64,000 bases of DNA from Pseudomonas nitroreducens NBRC 12694. Its GTDB lineage: Bacteria > Pseudomonadota > Gammaproteobacteria > Pseudomonadales > Pseudomonadaceae. Shown piece by piece: positions 52,915 to 62,150 of the stretch. The notes beneath the pieces are model-generated. The model was not told the origin of the DNA and ran no database searches. It saw nothing but the letters and a program-made list of their open reading frames with translations. Location: positions 310,001-374,000 of the forward strand of contig NZ_BDAI01000002.1 in NCBI RefSeq assembly GCF_002091755.1, in the 5' to 3' direction. A program made the translations under genes and the position numbers. Every line of letters starts with the position of its first letter. The stretch's first letter is position 1.

Positions 52915-53354
52915 TGATGACGACCGATGGGGGGGCGCAGCCAGCGCCCGGAAGTTTCTCGGCCCTGCCGACTCCGCCCGGGTTCGTACGCTTCTGTGGG
53001 GGGTTCTATCTGCACGACGAGCTGCCCCTGCTCGGCGTGCGGATTGGCGGTCACCTGCTCAACTCCGTGCGCATCGTCCACGGCGGCTTCCTCGCCACGC
53101 TGGCCGATACCGCCTTTGGCGTGGTGTTCAAGCGTGAATATGGCCTCGAGGTGCCGCCGATCACGGTCAGCCTGAACCTCGACTACCTTGGCGCGGTGCG
53201 TGAAGGTGACTGGCTGGAGGCTCACGTGCAGATACTCAAGTTCGGCGGCAGTTTCGCCAACGCCGATTGTCTGCTGAAAGTGGGGGAGCGCACGGTGTTG
53301 CGAGCCACTGGCATCTTTACCATCTGGAAGGGCAAGATACCCGGCAGAACCTGA
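52914..53354 (+). CDS. PaaI-family hotdog thioesterase
   Basis: 146-aa hotdog thioesterase. The family signature HGG lies in VRIVHGGFLATLADTAFGVVF, followed by TVSLNLDYLGAVREGDWLEAH. It hydrolyses acyl-CoA, often to free CoA from dead-end intermediates. Its ATG is inside the ligase 2 stop (overlap of one base); a second ATG follows immediately. It is the last gene of the racemase operon, with a strong terminator 24 bp beyond. Confidence 0.9.
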   Translation: MMTTDGGAQPAPGSFSALPTPPGFVRFCGGFYLHDELPLLGVRIGGHLLNSVRIVHGGFLATLADTAFGVVFKREYGLEVPPITVSLNLDYLGAVREGDWLEAHVQILKFGGSFANADCLLKVGERTVLRATGIFTIWKGKIPGRT

Positions 53355-53377
53355 CGGCTACTGTTCCCCGTGATACC

Positions 53378-53416
53378 CAGCGCCCCGCCGGCCAACCGGC
53401 GGGGCGCTGGCATTTT
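53378..53416 (+). terminator. Rho-independent terminator closing the racemase operon
   Basis: CAGCGCCCCGCCGG-CCAA-CCGGCGGGGCGCTG, a perfect 14-bp stem with a 4-nt loop, followed by GCATTTT. Confidence 0.9.
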
Positions 53417-53515
53417 CGGGGTTACGGCAAGGTTCGTGAAAGGCCTCTGGCACAAGGCTTTTCGCGCAGCCTGTCACTCTTGGTAACGCACTTTCCCAAG
53501 TGTGGAGAGAACGCG

Positions 53516-53587
53516 ATGGCCGCCGCCGAAAAGGGACTCAAAGAATTACCCGATCGGGTGAATTGGCCCCCGCGAATGCCTCGATAG
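53516..53587 (+). CDS. Possible 23-aa leader peptide upstream of DUF1302 copy 2
   Basis: ATG 53516 has GGAGAG 6 nt before it and opens a 23-codon frame (MAAAEKGLKELPDRVN...), ending TAG at 53587, 40 nt before the DUF1302 start. It contains one Trp codon and several Pro codons. It could be a leader affecting expression of the outer-membrane genes, or chance. Confidence 0.3.
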   Translation: MAAAEKGLKELPDRVNWPPRMPR

Positions 53588-53627
53588 CATCAGCTCTCCC
53601 AACACTGATCCGCTTTCGGAGCGCCGC

Positions 53628-55478
53628 ATGAGAACAATAAGAAAACGCGGAGTTTTTCAGCCGCACCTGCTGGCTGCCGCCGTCGCCCTGGGCGTCGGCT
53701 CGCAAGCCAAGGCCGTCGATTTCAACATTGGGGAGATCGAAGGCAAGTTCGACTCCTCGCTGTCCATCGGGGGCAGTTGGTCCACGCAGTCCCCCGACAA
53801 ACAGTTCATCTCCAACTTCAACTCCGTGGGCGTGAAGGGCGGCAAGTCGTCGTCGCGCACCGTGGATGACGGTCGCCTGAACTTCAAGAGCGGCGAGAAC
53901 TTCTCGACCATCTTCAAGGGCCTGCACGACCTGGAGCTGAAGTACGGCGACAGCGGCGCCTTCGTCCGCGGCAAGTACTGGTATGACTCCGAGCTCAAGG
54001 ACGGCAACCAGCATTACTACGACATCGATGACCATGGGCGTGACCGTGCGGCCAAGTCGTCCGGCGCGATGTTCCTCGACAGTTTCCTCTACCACAACTA
54101 CCAGCTCGGCGACCTGCCGGGCAACGTGCGCCTGGGCAAGCAGGTGGTGAGCTGGGGCGAGAGCACCTTCATCCAGAACGGCATCAACTCGATCAACCCG
54201 ATCGACGTCGCCGCGTTGCGCCGCCCCGGGTCGGAGATCAAGGAAGGCCTGGTGCCGGTCAACATGTTCTACCTCTCCCAGGGGTTGATGGAGAACGTCA
54301 ACGCCGAGGCCTTCTACCAGCTCGAATGGGACAAGACGGTGACCGACAACTGCGGCACCTTCTTCGGCACCGACGGCATCCCCAAGGGCTGCAACGACCG
54401 CCTCGTGGTCTCCGGCCAGGACCTGGCGCCGGGTGTGGCGAAGAATACCGGCGGTGCCCTGGCGATCGCCCAGGGCCTGGACGACGTCTACATCCCCCGG
54501 CAGAAGGACAACGACGCGCGCGACAGCGGGCAGTTCGGCCTGGCGCTGCGCTGGTTCATTCCAGACTGGAACGATACCGAGCTGGCGGCCTACGCCATGA
54601 ACTACCACAGCCGCAACCCTTTCCTCAGCACCATTCGCACCACCGGAGCCGGTAGTCCGCCCAGTGCGCTGAATGTGCCGCGCAATGCTGGCTACTTCAT
54701 CGACTATCCGGAAGACATCCGCCTTTACGGCGTGAGCTTCCAGACCAATATCGCCGGGACGTCCCTCGGTGGTGAGGTCAGCTACCGACCGAACATGCCG
54801 CTGCAGATCAGCACCCCTGACCTGCTCAGCGCCACCACCAACATTCCAGGCACCCCCAGCCTCAACCCCCTGGTCACCACTGGATACGTCAGCGGTATTC
54901 CCGGTGGGGGCGTGATCAATGGCTACAAACGCATGCCGGTGCTGCAGGCCCAGGTCACCGCCACTCAGTTCATCGACCAGGTGATGGGGGCCGAGCGCCT
55001 GACCCTGATCGGCGAGGTCGGCTACAACCGCATCAACGGTCTGGGCGACTCGGATGGCACCGACATCCGCTTCGGCCGCAACCCGGCATTCGGCTCCGGC
55101 ATCCTGCCGACTGCCGCGGGCGCAACGACCTGTGCCGGCACCGCGGTGGGGCAGGCCAATGCCAGCAACCCGGCGCAGAAATGCAATAGCCACGGCTTCT
55201 ACTCTGCCAACTCTTGGGGGTATCGCCTGCGCGGCATGCTCGATTACCCGGACGTATTCGCCGGGGTGAACCTTAAGCCCAACCTGGCCTGGTCCCACGA
55301 CGTCGAAGGTCGCGGCCCGAACTTCGAGGAAGGTGCCAAGGCCATCAGCCTCGGCCTGGATGCCGACTACCTGAATACCTACACCGCCAGCCTCAGTTAC
55401 ACGAACTACTTCGATGGCGAATACAACACCCTGACCGACCGGGACTTCGTCTCGCTCAGTTTCGGCGTGAACTTCTGA
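53628..55478 (+). CDS. DUF1302 outer-membrane beta-barrel protein, copy 2
   Basis: 616-aa exported barrel protein, near-length match to copy 1 (617 aa). The signal peptide MRTIRKRGVFQPHLL... ends near KA at about residue 26; mature VDFNIGEIEGKFDSSLSIGG; barrel end FVSLSFGVNF. Long shared blocks with copy 1 include IFKGLHDLELKYGDSG, SWGESTFIQNGINSINP and RRPGSE. GGAG is 7 nt before ATG 53628. Placed beside the catabolic operon and followed after 22 bp by DUF1329 copy 2, it likely takes part in uptake of the hydrophobic substrate. Confidence 0.91.
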   Translation: MRTIRKRGVFQPHLLAAAVALGVGSQAKAVDFNIGEIEGKFDSSLSIGGSWSTQSPDKQFISNFNSVGVKGGKSSSRTVDDGRLNFKSGENFSTIFKGLHDLELKYGDSGAFVRGKYWYDSELKDGNQHYYDIDDHGRDRAAKSSGAMFLDSFLYHNYQLGDLPGNVRLGKQVVSWGESTFIQNGINSINPIDVAALRRPGSEIKEGLVPVNMFYLSQGLMENVNAEAFYQLEWDKTVTDNCGTFFGTDGIPKGCNDRLVVSGQDLAPGVAKNTGGALAIAQGLDDVYIPRQKDNDARDSGQFGLALRWFIPDWNDTELAAYAMNYHSRNPFLSTIRTTGAGSPPSALNVPRNAGYFIDYPEDIRLYGVSFQTNIAGTSLGGEVSYRPNMPLQISTPDLLSATTNIPGTPSLNPLVTTGYVSGIPGGGVINGYKRMPVLQAQVTATQFIDQVMGAERLTLIGEVGYNRINGLGDSDGTDIRFGRNPAFGSGILPTAAGATTCAGTAVGQANASNPAQKCNSHGFYSANSWGYRLRGMLDYPDVFAGVNLKPNLAWSHDVEGRGPNFEEGAKAISLGLDADYLNTYTASLSYTNYFDGEYNTLTDRDFVSLSFGVNF

Positions 55479-55500
55479 TTGAGCACAGGCAGAAACTCGC

Positions 55501-56868
55501 ATGAAAAAGATCGTATTCCTGCAAACCGGCGCCCTGGCGCTGTCCCTGCTGGCCACCGGTGTGATGGCGGCCATTTCTCCCGAGGAAGTCGCCAAGCTCG
55601 GTACCAGCCTGACTCCACTGGGTGGCGAAAAGACCGGTAACGCCGACGGCAGCATTCCCGCCTGGACCGGTGGCCTGAAGCCTGGCGCCGCTCCGGTGGA
55701 TGGCAACGGTTTCCTGGGCAATCCCTATGCCAGCGACAAGCCGCTGTTCGTCATCACCCCTGCCAACGTCGATCAGTACAAGGACAAGCTCACCCCCGGT
55801 CAGCTGGCGATGTTCAAGCGCTATCCGGATACCTACAAGATCCCGGTGTATCCGACCCGTCGCAGTGCTTCTTCTCCCGAATCGGTGTACGAGGCGGCGA
55901 AGAAGAGCGCAGCCAGCGCCGAACTGGTCAGCGGTGGCGACGGTATCGCCAATGTCAGTGGGCGCTACTACCCGTTCCCCATTCCAAAGAGTGGTGTGGA
56001 GGTGGTGTGGAACCACGAGACCCGTTATCGCGGTACCAACTACACCCAGCAGATTGCCCAGGCCACTCCCCAGGTCAATGGCGATTACACCATCGTGTCG
56101 CTGCAGCAGAATGTCGGCGTACCTTCCCTGATGAAGGATTTCGATCCGAAAAAGGTGGGCGATTACCTGTTCCTGCTGCGCCAGGAAGTGACCGCGCCGT
56201 CGCGCATGGCCGGCAACGTGCTGCTGGTCTATGAAACCACCGATCAGGTCAAGGAACCGCGCAGCGCCTGGTCCTACAACGCCGGCCAGCGCCGCGTGCG
56301 CCGCGCTCCGCAGGTAGCCTACGACGGCCCGGGTACGGCCGCCGACGGCCTGCGGACAGCCGATAATGCCGACATGTACAACGGCTCGCCGGATCGCTAC
56401 CAGTGGAAGCTGATCGGCAAGCGCGAGATGTACGTGCCGTACAACAACTACAAGTTGTGGTCGCCTCAGGTGAAGTACGCCGACATTCTCAAGCCCGGCC
56501 ACATCAACCAGGACCTGACGCGGTACGAGCTTCACCGGGTCTGGGAAGTGGAGGGCACGCTCAAGCCCGGCCAGCGCCACATCTATGCCAAGCGCCATAT
56601 GTACTTCGACGAGGACACCTGGTCCCTGCTGGAAGTGGATCACTACGACGGTCGCGGCCAGCTGTGGCGCGTGGGTGAGGGTTACCAGGTCAACGACTAC
56701 CAGCATGGCATCAGCCTGTACGCCGCCCAGGCCCTGTACGACCTGATCGCTGGCCGCTACCTGGTGTTCGGCATGACCAACGAATCGAAGAAGGCTACCC
56801 AGTACGACCAGAACTACAGTATGAACGACTTCACTCCCGCGGCCCTGCGCAACGCCGGTATCCGCTGA
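55501..56868 (+). CDS. DUF1329 periplasmic protein, copy 2
   Basis: 455-aa exported DUF1329 protein. Signal peptide MKKIVFLQTGALALSLLATG, cut near VMA; hallmarks DGSIPAWTGGLKPG, KDKLTPGQLAMFKRYPDTYK, KPGQRHIYAKRHMYFDEDTW, and the C-terminus PAALRNAGIR. It pairs with the barrel upstream. Paralogue of 16234-17592, with the same C-terminal end motif. Probably shuttles a lipid-like substrate across the periplasm (inference from fold and context). Confidence 0.91.
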   Translation: MKKIVFLQTGALALSLLATGVMAAISPEEVAKLGTSLTPLGGEKTGNADGSIPAWTGGLKPGAAPVDGNGFLGNPYASDKPLFVITPANVDQYKDKLTPGQLAMFKRYPDTYKIPVYPTRRSASSPESVYEAAKKSAASAELVSGGDGIANVSGRYYPFPIPKSGVEVVWNHETRYRGTNYTQQIAQATPQVNGDYTIVSLQQNVGVPSLMKDFDPKKVGDYLFLLRQEVTAPSRMAGNVLLVYETTDQVKEPRSAWSYNAGQRRVRRAPQVAYDGPGTAADGLRTADNADMYNGSPDRYQWKLIGKREMYVPYNNYKLWSPQVKYADILKPGHINQDLTRYELHRVWEVEGTLKPGQRHIYAKRHMYFDEDTWSLLEVDHYDGRGQLWRVGEGYQVNDYQHGISLYAAQALYDLIAGRYLVFGMTNESKKATQYDQNYSMNDFTPAALRNAGIR

Positions 56869-56926
56869 AGCAAGGCGCTTGAAGGCGGCGTGTGGGTGGT
56901 CCAGCGCCGCTCTTCTGCCGGGGCAC

Positions 56927-56957
56927 GGCTCCTGCCCCGGCTTCTTTCATCGTGAAC
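56927..56957 (+). terminator. Rho-independent terminator after DUF1302/DUF1329 copy 2
   Basis: GCCGGGGCA-CGGCTCC-TGCCCCGGC followed by TTCTTTC: a 9-bp perfect stem with a T-rich tail, 58 bp beyond the DUF1329 stop. Confidence 0.85.
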
Positions 56958-57104
56958 TCTCTCACGGGCCACTCTTGCCTCGACGCCACCTGACGTGGGG
57001 GGTGCCTTTTCCCTCGGTGTTTTGCAGCATCGTTTCCGACTCAGCGGATCGCCGTGCGTCTGCGCCGGCCGCTGTCCCTGAAACGCCGTGGATCGAGGCT
57101 CATC

Positions 57105-59519
57105 ATGCAAGGTCTGGGTGTCAGTTCGAGCCGCGCGCAAGCGCCTCTTGCCAGAATTCCGCGACTGCCGGAGCACCATGTGCCGCGTCCGCGGCTGGCC
57201 ACTGCAGTACGTGGCAGCCGTCAACGCCTGACCCTGCTGTGCGCCCCGGCGGGCTATGGAAAGAGCATCCTGCTGGCCGAGAGTCTTGCCGATGCGCCAT
57301 CCGGCACCGAACTGCTCTGGCTGGCCTGCTGGGGGGAGCCGATGTCCCTGACGGAGCTCTGTGCCCGCGTTGCGGCCGGCTACGGTCTATCGCCGCTGCT
57401 CCCTCCGCAGGTACTACTGCACCAGATCGGCCAAGGCGAGCGCATTCTGCAACTGGTGCTTGATGATCTTCCAGGTAACCTGTCCATCGAGGTGAACACC
57501 TGGATCGAGCATCTGCTCCACCTGCCGGAGAGCCGCGTACGCCTGATCGTCAGTTGTCGGCAACGGCCGGCGTGGGATCTGCCGTCGCTGCTGCTCAAGG
57601 GCGAACTGTTCGAACTGGGTACCGACACGCTCGGCATGACGCGTAGTGAGTACGCCGCGATCAGCGCTCGAATTGGCGGCGATATCGCGGATGCTCGACG
57701 CGAAGAAATCGGCGTGCAAAGCGGCGACTGGTGGAGTGGTGCGCGTCTTTTGCTGGCGGGCCAGCAGCAGGGCTGGGCATTGCTGCGAGACTATCTGGAA
57801 CGCGAGTTGCTCGGGCGCATGAGCGATGAGGAGCGTCGTCTGTTCGTCGGGCTGTGCAATCTGCCGCGCTTCTCCGTTGATCTCTGCGCCCAGCTCTGGG
57901 ATGGCAACGCAGGCGATCAGGTCCTCCATCGCCTGCTGCGGCAGCAGGTCTTCATCCAGCCGGTCGCGCGGGATGCTGGTTGGTACCGCGTGCACCCGCT
58001 GGTGGCGGCCACGCTGCAGGATGGCATTGCCGCGCCGGAGCTGACCCGACTGCGCTTGCACGCCTGCCGCCTGCTGAGCCTCGCCGGCCACCTGCATGAC
58101 GCCATCGATCAGGCCCTGCACGTGCACCAGCCGGAAGTTGCGGCCAGCTACATCGAGCGCCTGAAGCCGAGCTGGCAACTCGCTGACCTGCATCTGCGGC
58201 GTGTGCTGGACTGGCATCGGCAATTACCTTCCCACCTGATGGAAGGCACGCCCCGGCTGATCTATCTGAGCACGCTGGCCCTGTTGCTCAGTGGCCGGGT
58301 CAGTGAGGCAGAGCGTGGTCTCCAGGGGCTTTCGCGCTTTCTGCCGGCCGCCAATACAGCGGGCAATCAGCTGTTGCTCGCCCATTGGCAGGCCCTCAAG
58401 GGCAGTGCTCTGGCGTTTCGTGGTGAGTTGCTGGAGGCCGAACAGCATTGTCGCGAAGCCCTTGGGCATCTGGGCTCGGCGCCCAGGGAATGCCTCTCGC
58501 AGTTGCTGTGCCAGTTCACCCTGGGGCGGATCCTGCTGGCCAGCGAACGTGGCGATGAAGCGCAATTGCTGTGGCGCGCTGCCCTGGAGCAGGCGCGGCG
58601 GCAAGGTTGCCAGGACAGCGAGGCGCTGTTCCAGGGCGAGCGCCTGCGTGCCTTGATGCTCGCCGATGAGGCTGCGCTGGCGGACCTGCTGCTCCAGGAT
58701 TGCCTGGCCAGCCGCGCCGCCACCGGGCTCGAGCGCGACCCGGTGCTCGGGCGACTGATGATCACCAGGGCCGACCTGCTGCAGCAGCAGGGGCGACTGC
58801 ATGAGAGCGAGGCCGTGCTGCTGGCCGCTCAGCCCTACCTTCGCGATTGCTCGGCGCCCTTTGTGCTGTACGGCTACCTGGGGCTGGCCGAGGTAGCGGG
58901 GCGGCACGCAGATCTGGCGTTGGCGCAGGCGCAGATCCAGCGTGGCGAGCGCGCGATGCACTGTGGGCGGATCGATGAAGGTCTGTACCAGGCGGCCCTG
59001 GCGCTTCAACAGTTGAAGCTGCTGGCCCATTCACAGGACTGGCGGGCGGCGCTGGAAGCCGCCCGCCGACTGGCGCTCGAGTATCCGTTAGGAAGCGTCT
59101 TCTCCATCATGCTGCCGCCAACCCTGCCTCACCATGTCCAGTGGTTTGCGGCGATGGCGGAGCACAATCTGGGGCTTCGGGAGCAATCGCGGGCGCGGCT
59201 ACAGGTGCTCGCCGAACACTGCCGGCTGGCTGGCTTCCTTCAGTTGCAGACCGAGGTGCTGGCGTTCCTTCGGCAGTGTGGTGCTGCGGACGAAGGCGAA
59301 GGAGCGGACGCTTGCGGCTACCAGGAAGAGCTCACTGTGCGGGAGGTGGCGGTGCTCGAGCTGCTGGCCGAGGGGCTGTCGAACCAGGAAATCGCCGACG
59401 CGCTCTTCCTCTCGGTGAACACCGTCAAGTATCACGCCAAGAATATCAATGCGAAGCTCGGCGCCACCCGGCGCACCCAGGCCATCGCTTGCGCCAAGGC
59501 TCGGGGCCTGCTGGCCTGA
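57105..59519 (+). CDS. MalT-type LuxR-family ATP-dependent activator 2
   Basis: 804-aa STAND-type regulator. Walker A is APAGYGKS near residue 50, Walker B-like LQLVLDDLPG around 120, then helical repeat region. The C-terminal HTH (about 738-795) reads LTVREVAVLELLAEGLSNQE followed by LFLSVNTVKYHAKNINAKLG. It is shorter than the activator at 37588-40404 and only distantly related. ATG 57105 with GAGG 7 nt upstream is preferred to the in-frame GTG at 57054. It stands between the second DUF1302/DUF1329 pair and the aldehyde/alcohol dehydrogenase genes and may control one or both. Confidence 0.91.
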   Translation: MQGLGVSSSRAQAPLARIPRLPEHHVPRPRLATAVRGSRQRLTLLCAPAGYGKSILLAESLADAPSGTELLWLACWGEPMSLTELCARVAAGYGLSPLLPPQVLLHQIGQGERILQLVLDDLPGNLSIEVNTWIEHLLHLPESRVRLIVSCRQRPAWDLPSLLLKGELFELGTDTLGMTRSEYAAISARIGGDIADARREEIGVQSGDWWSGARLLLAGQQQGWALLRDYLERELLGRMSDEERRLFVGLCNLPRFSVDLCAQLWDGNAGDQVLHRLLRQQVFIQPVARDAGWYRVHPLVAATLQDGIAAPELTRLRLHACRLLSLAGHLHDAIDQALHVHQPEVAASYIERLKPSWQLADLHLRRVLDWHRQLPSHLMEGTPRLIYLSTLALLLSGRVSEAERGLQGLSRFLPAANTAGNQLLLAHWQALKGSALAFRGELLEAEQHCREALGHLGSAPRECLSQLLCQFTLGRILLASERGDEAQLLWRAALEQARRQGCQDSEALFQGERLRALMLADEAALADLLLQDCLASRAATGLERDPVLGRLMITRADLLQQQGRLHESEAVLLAAQPYLRDCSAPFVLYGYLGLAEVAGRHADLALAQAQIQRGERAMHCGRIDEGLYQAALALQQLKLLAHSQDWRAALEAARRLALEYPLGSVFSIMLPPTLPHHVQWFAAMAEHNLGLREQSRARLQVLAEHCRLAGFLQLQTEVLAFLRQCGAADEGEGADACGYQEELTVREVAVLELLAEGLSNQEIADALFLSVNTVKYHAKNINAKLGATRRTQAIACAKARGLLA

Positions 59520-59630
59520 ATGGAACGCCACCTGATCCGGGTGGCGTGTTCCTACAGACGAAACCTCAACCATTGCAGCCACTCCCCGGCGGCGGATGCC
59601 GCCCGATCATGCACAACAGGAGCTTCTGCA

Positions 59631-60968
59631 ATGAGCACCCACGAGTACCTGGACGAGGCCGCGATTCGCGCCTTGCTGGAGCGCCAGCGCGCCGCGAGCC
59701 GGGCCAGCGCGCCGCCGAGTGCCGAACAGCGCGGCGAACTGATCGACCGCGCCATCGAGCTGCTGGTGCGCTATGAGCAGCCCCTGATCGAAGCGCTCAA
59801 TGCCGACTTCGGCCAGCGCAGCCCGACCTTCTCCCGGCACAGCGACGTGTTGTCGCCCTTGGCGACCCTCAAACAGACCCGCGCCGAACTGGCCGGGTGG
59901 ATGCAGCCCGAGCGCCGCCCGGCACCCCGTGGCGAGGCCTGGGTGGAATACCAGCCGTTGGGCGTGGTAGGTATCGTCACCGCCTGGAACGTACCGGCCA
60001 ACATGGTCTTCAAGGGCCTCGCCGGCGCTCTGGCGGCGGGCAACCGGGTAATGATCAAACCGTCGGAATTCAACCCACAGACTTCGACGCTGATTGCGCA
60101 GATGATCGGTGAGGCCTACGCCCAGGACGAAGTGGCGGTCGTCACCGGCCCCGCGGAAGTCGGCCAGGCATTCTGCCGGCAACCCTTCGACCACCTGATG
60201 TTCACCGGGGCAGCGAGCATCGGCCGCCACGTGCTTCGGGCCGCGGCCGAAAACCTGGTTCCGGTGACCCTGGAGCTGGGCGGCAAGTCGCCGACCATCA
60301 TTTCCCGTTCGGCGGACCTGAAGACCGCGGTGAGCAAGATCATCGTCGGCAAGCTGATGAACGCCGGCCAGCTGTGCGTCGCACCGGACTATGTATTCGT
60401 CCCCGAAGAGTCGATGGATGCTTTCGTCGAGATCGCCCGTGCGTTAGTAGGCAAGGTGTTCCCCACCCTGGCCGGCAACCCCGAGTACACCGCGATCCTT
60501 AACGACCGCCACTATCAGCGCCTGCAAGGGTATCTGGAGGAGGCGCGTGCCGCAGGCGTCGACGTGGTCGAGCTGAACCCGGCCGGTGAAGTGCTCGATC
60601 CTGCGCGCCGCCTGATCGCCCCGACCCTGCTGCGCAATCCGGATGATCGATTGCAGGTCATGCAGGACGAGATATTCGGCCCGCTGCTGCCGATCAGGCC
60701 CTACCGCGACTTCGCCGAGGTCATTGCCTGCATCAACGCGCGCCCGCGCCCGCTCGGCCTGTACTGGTTCGGCAGCGATGCCGACGAGGAGCGCCAGGTG
60801 CTCGAGCGCACCTGCTCCGGTGGCGTGACGCTCAACGAGGTGATGCACCACGCCGGCCTGGAAAGCCTGCCCTTCGGCGGCGTCGGCCCCAGTGGCATGG
60901 GTGCCTATCACGGCATCGACGGCTTCCGCACTTTCAGCCACGCCAGGGCGGTTTATCGCGCGGGCTGA
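59631..60968 (+). CDS. Coniferyl-aldehyde-type aldehyde dehydrogenase
   Basis: 445-aa ALDH of the class that includes coniferyl aldehyde dehydrogenase (CalB) and class-3 fatty aldehyde enzymes. Catalytic Cys249 is in NAGQLCVAPDYV and the base Glu215 in TLELGGKSPTII. VTAWNVPANMVFKGLAGALAAG and FGGVGPSGMGAYHG are the cofactor and C-terminal blocks. GGAG lies 9 nt before ATG 59631. It oxidises an aldehyde to the acid. The alcohol dehydrogenase follows after 48 bp, so the pair would take an alcohol to the acid needed by the CoA ligases. Confidence 0.92.
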   Translation: MSTHEYLDEAAIRALLERQRAASRASAPPSAEQRGELIDRAIELLVRYEQPLIEALNADFGQRSPTFSRHSDVLSPLATLKQTRAELAGWMQPERRPAPRGEAWVEYQPLGVVGIVTAWNVPANMVFKGLAGALAAGNRVMIKPSEFNPQTSTLIAQMIGEAYAQDEVAVVTGPAEVGQAFCRQPFDHLMFTGAASIGRHVLRAAAENLVPVTLELGGKSPTIISRSADLKTAVSKIIVGKLMNAGQLCVAPDYVFVPEESMDAFVEIARALVGKVFPTLAGNPEYTAILNDRHYQRLQGYLEEARAAGVDVVELNPAGEVLDPARRLIAPTLLRNPDDRLQVMQDEIFGPLLPIRPYRDFAEVIACINARPRPLGLYWFGSDADEERQVLERTCSGGVTLNEVMHHAGLESLPFGGVGPSGMGAYHGIDGFRTFSHARAVYRAG

Positions 60969-61016
60969 CCGCTGCGATTCACCGCTGTCGATTTCCCCTA
61001 CTCGAGAACGAACATC

Positions 61017-62102
61017 ATGAAAGCAGCTGTATTCCATCAGGTCGGCGCGCCGCTGAGCATCGAGGAAGTCGGTATCAGCAAGCCGGGGCCACGCGAGGTC
61101 TTGATCCGCACCGTCGCCGTCGGCGTCTGTCATTCCGACCTGCACGTGATCGACGGGTCCTATCCGTATCCGGGCCCGCTGGTGCTCGGCCACGAGGCGG
61201 CCGGTATCGTCGAGCAGGTCGGTGCGGAGGTCCGCACTGTCAAGCCCGGCGACCATGTCGTGACCTGTCTAACGGTCTTCTGCGGCCATTGCGAACACTG
61301 CGTGACGGGTCACCTGTCGCGCTGTGTTTCGCCGGAAACAAAGCGCGGCAAGGACGAGGAGTCGCGTCTGACCTACGTGCAGAAGCCGATGCCGCAGTTT
61401 GTCAACCTGTCGGCCTTCGCCGAGCAGATGCTGGTACATGAGAACGCCTGCGTGGCCATCCGCCGCGACATGCCGCTGGACCGTGCTGCGCTGCTGGGCT
61501 GCGCTGTCACCACCGGCACCGGCGCGGTGTTCAATACGGCCAAGGTGCGGCCCGGCGAGACGGTCGCGGTGATCGGCTGCGGCGGCATCGGCCTGGCTGC
61601 GATCAATGGTGCGGCGCTGGCCGGGGCAGGGCGGATCATCGCCATCGACATGCTCGACTCCAAGCTTGAGCTGGCCCGCCAGTTCGGCGCCACCGACGTG
61701 GTCAACGCGAAATCGGGCGATGCGGTGAAGCAGGTGCAGGAGCTCACCCGTGGCGGGGTCCAGCATTCCTTCGAGTGCATCGGCCTCAAGCAGACCGCCG
61801 AGCAGGCCTTCGCCATGCTGGCACGCGGCGGCACCGCCACCATCATCGGCATGATCAAGCCCGGCCTGAAGATCGAGGTCGACCCCTATCAGTTGCTCCA
61901 CGAGCGCCGGCTGCAGGGTTCGCTGATGGGCTCCAACCGTTTCCCGGTGGACATGCCGACGCTGGTGGATTTCTACATGGCCGGCCGCCTCAAGCTCGAC
62001 GAAATGATCTCCCAGCGTATCCGCCTGGAGCAGATCAACGACGCCTTCGACGAATTGCGGCGCGGCGAGCTGGCGCGCTCGGTGATCGTCTTCGACCAAT
62101 GA
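61017..62102 (+). CDS. Zinc-dependent alcohol dehydrogenase (class III-like MDR)
   Basis: 361-aa medium-chain dehydrogenase. Catalytic-zinc ligands lie in GVCHSDLH and LGHEAAGIVEQVG; the structural zinc lobe reads FCGHCEHCVTGHLSRC with four Cys. Substrate-region third ligand is in LLGCAVTTGTGAVFN, and the NAD fold starts VAVIGCGGIGLAAING. This form resembles mycobacterial and pseudomonad enzymes for long-chain or aryl alcohols. It is 48 bp after the aldehyde dehydrogenase and 48 bp before two ACAD genes. It may act on the alcohol released by the alkylsulfatase (inference). Confidence 0.93.
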   Translation: MKAAVFHQVGAPLSIEEVGISKPGPREVLIRTVAVGVCHSDLHVIDGSYPYPGPLVLGHEAAGIVEQVGAEVRTVKPGDHVVTCLTVFCGHCEHCVTGHLSRCVSPETKRGKDEESRLTYVQKPMPQFVNLSAFAEQMLVHENACVAIRRDMPLDRAALLGCAVTTGTGAVFNTAKVRPGETVAVIGCGGIGLAAINGAALAGAGRIIAIDMLDSKLELARQFGATDVVNAKSGDAVKQVQELTRGGVQHSFECIGLKQTAEQAFAMLARGGTATIIGMIKPGLKIEVDPYQLLHERRLQGSLMGSNRFPVDMPTLVDFYMAGRLKLDEMISQRIRLEQINDAFDELRRGELARSVIVFDQ

Positions 62103-62150
62103 CCCGCACGGGCCGCCCCAAGCGGGCGAGCCCCTGCCAGGAGTTCGCTG

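Noticed and set aside
40653..53354. Complete ibuprofen (ipf) or steroid degradation cluster
   Set aside because: CoA ligase, SCP2 thiolase and DUF35 parts are similar in kind, but no Rieske dioxygenase, KshAB, HsaC or ring-cleavage gene was seen in the window.
40653..53354. Citronellol/geranyl-CoA (atu/liu) pathway
   Set aside because: No biotin-dependent carboxylase subunits or HMG-type lyase are present.
53448..53466. Sigma54-like promoter (TGGCAC...) before DUF1302 copy 2
   Set aside because: The -24 half matches, but the -12 position reads TTTTCG and not TTGC at the required spacing.
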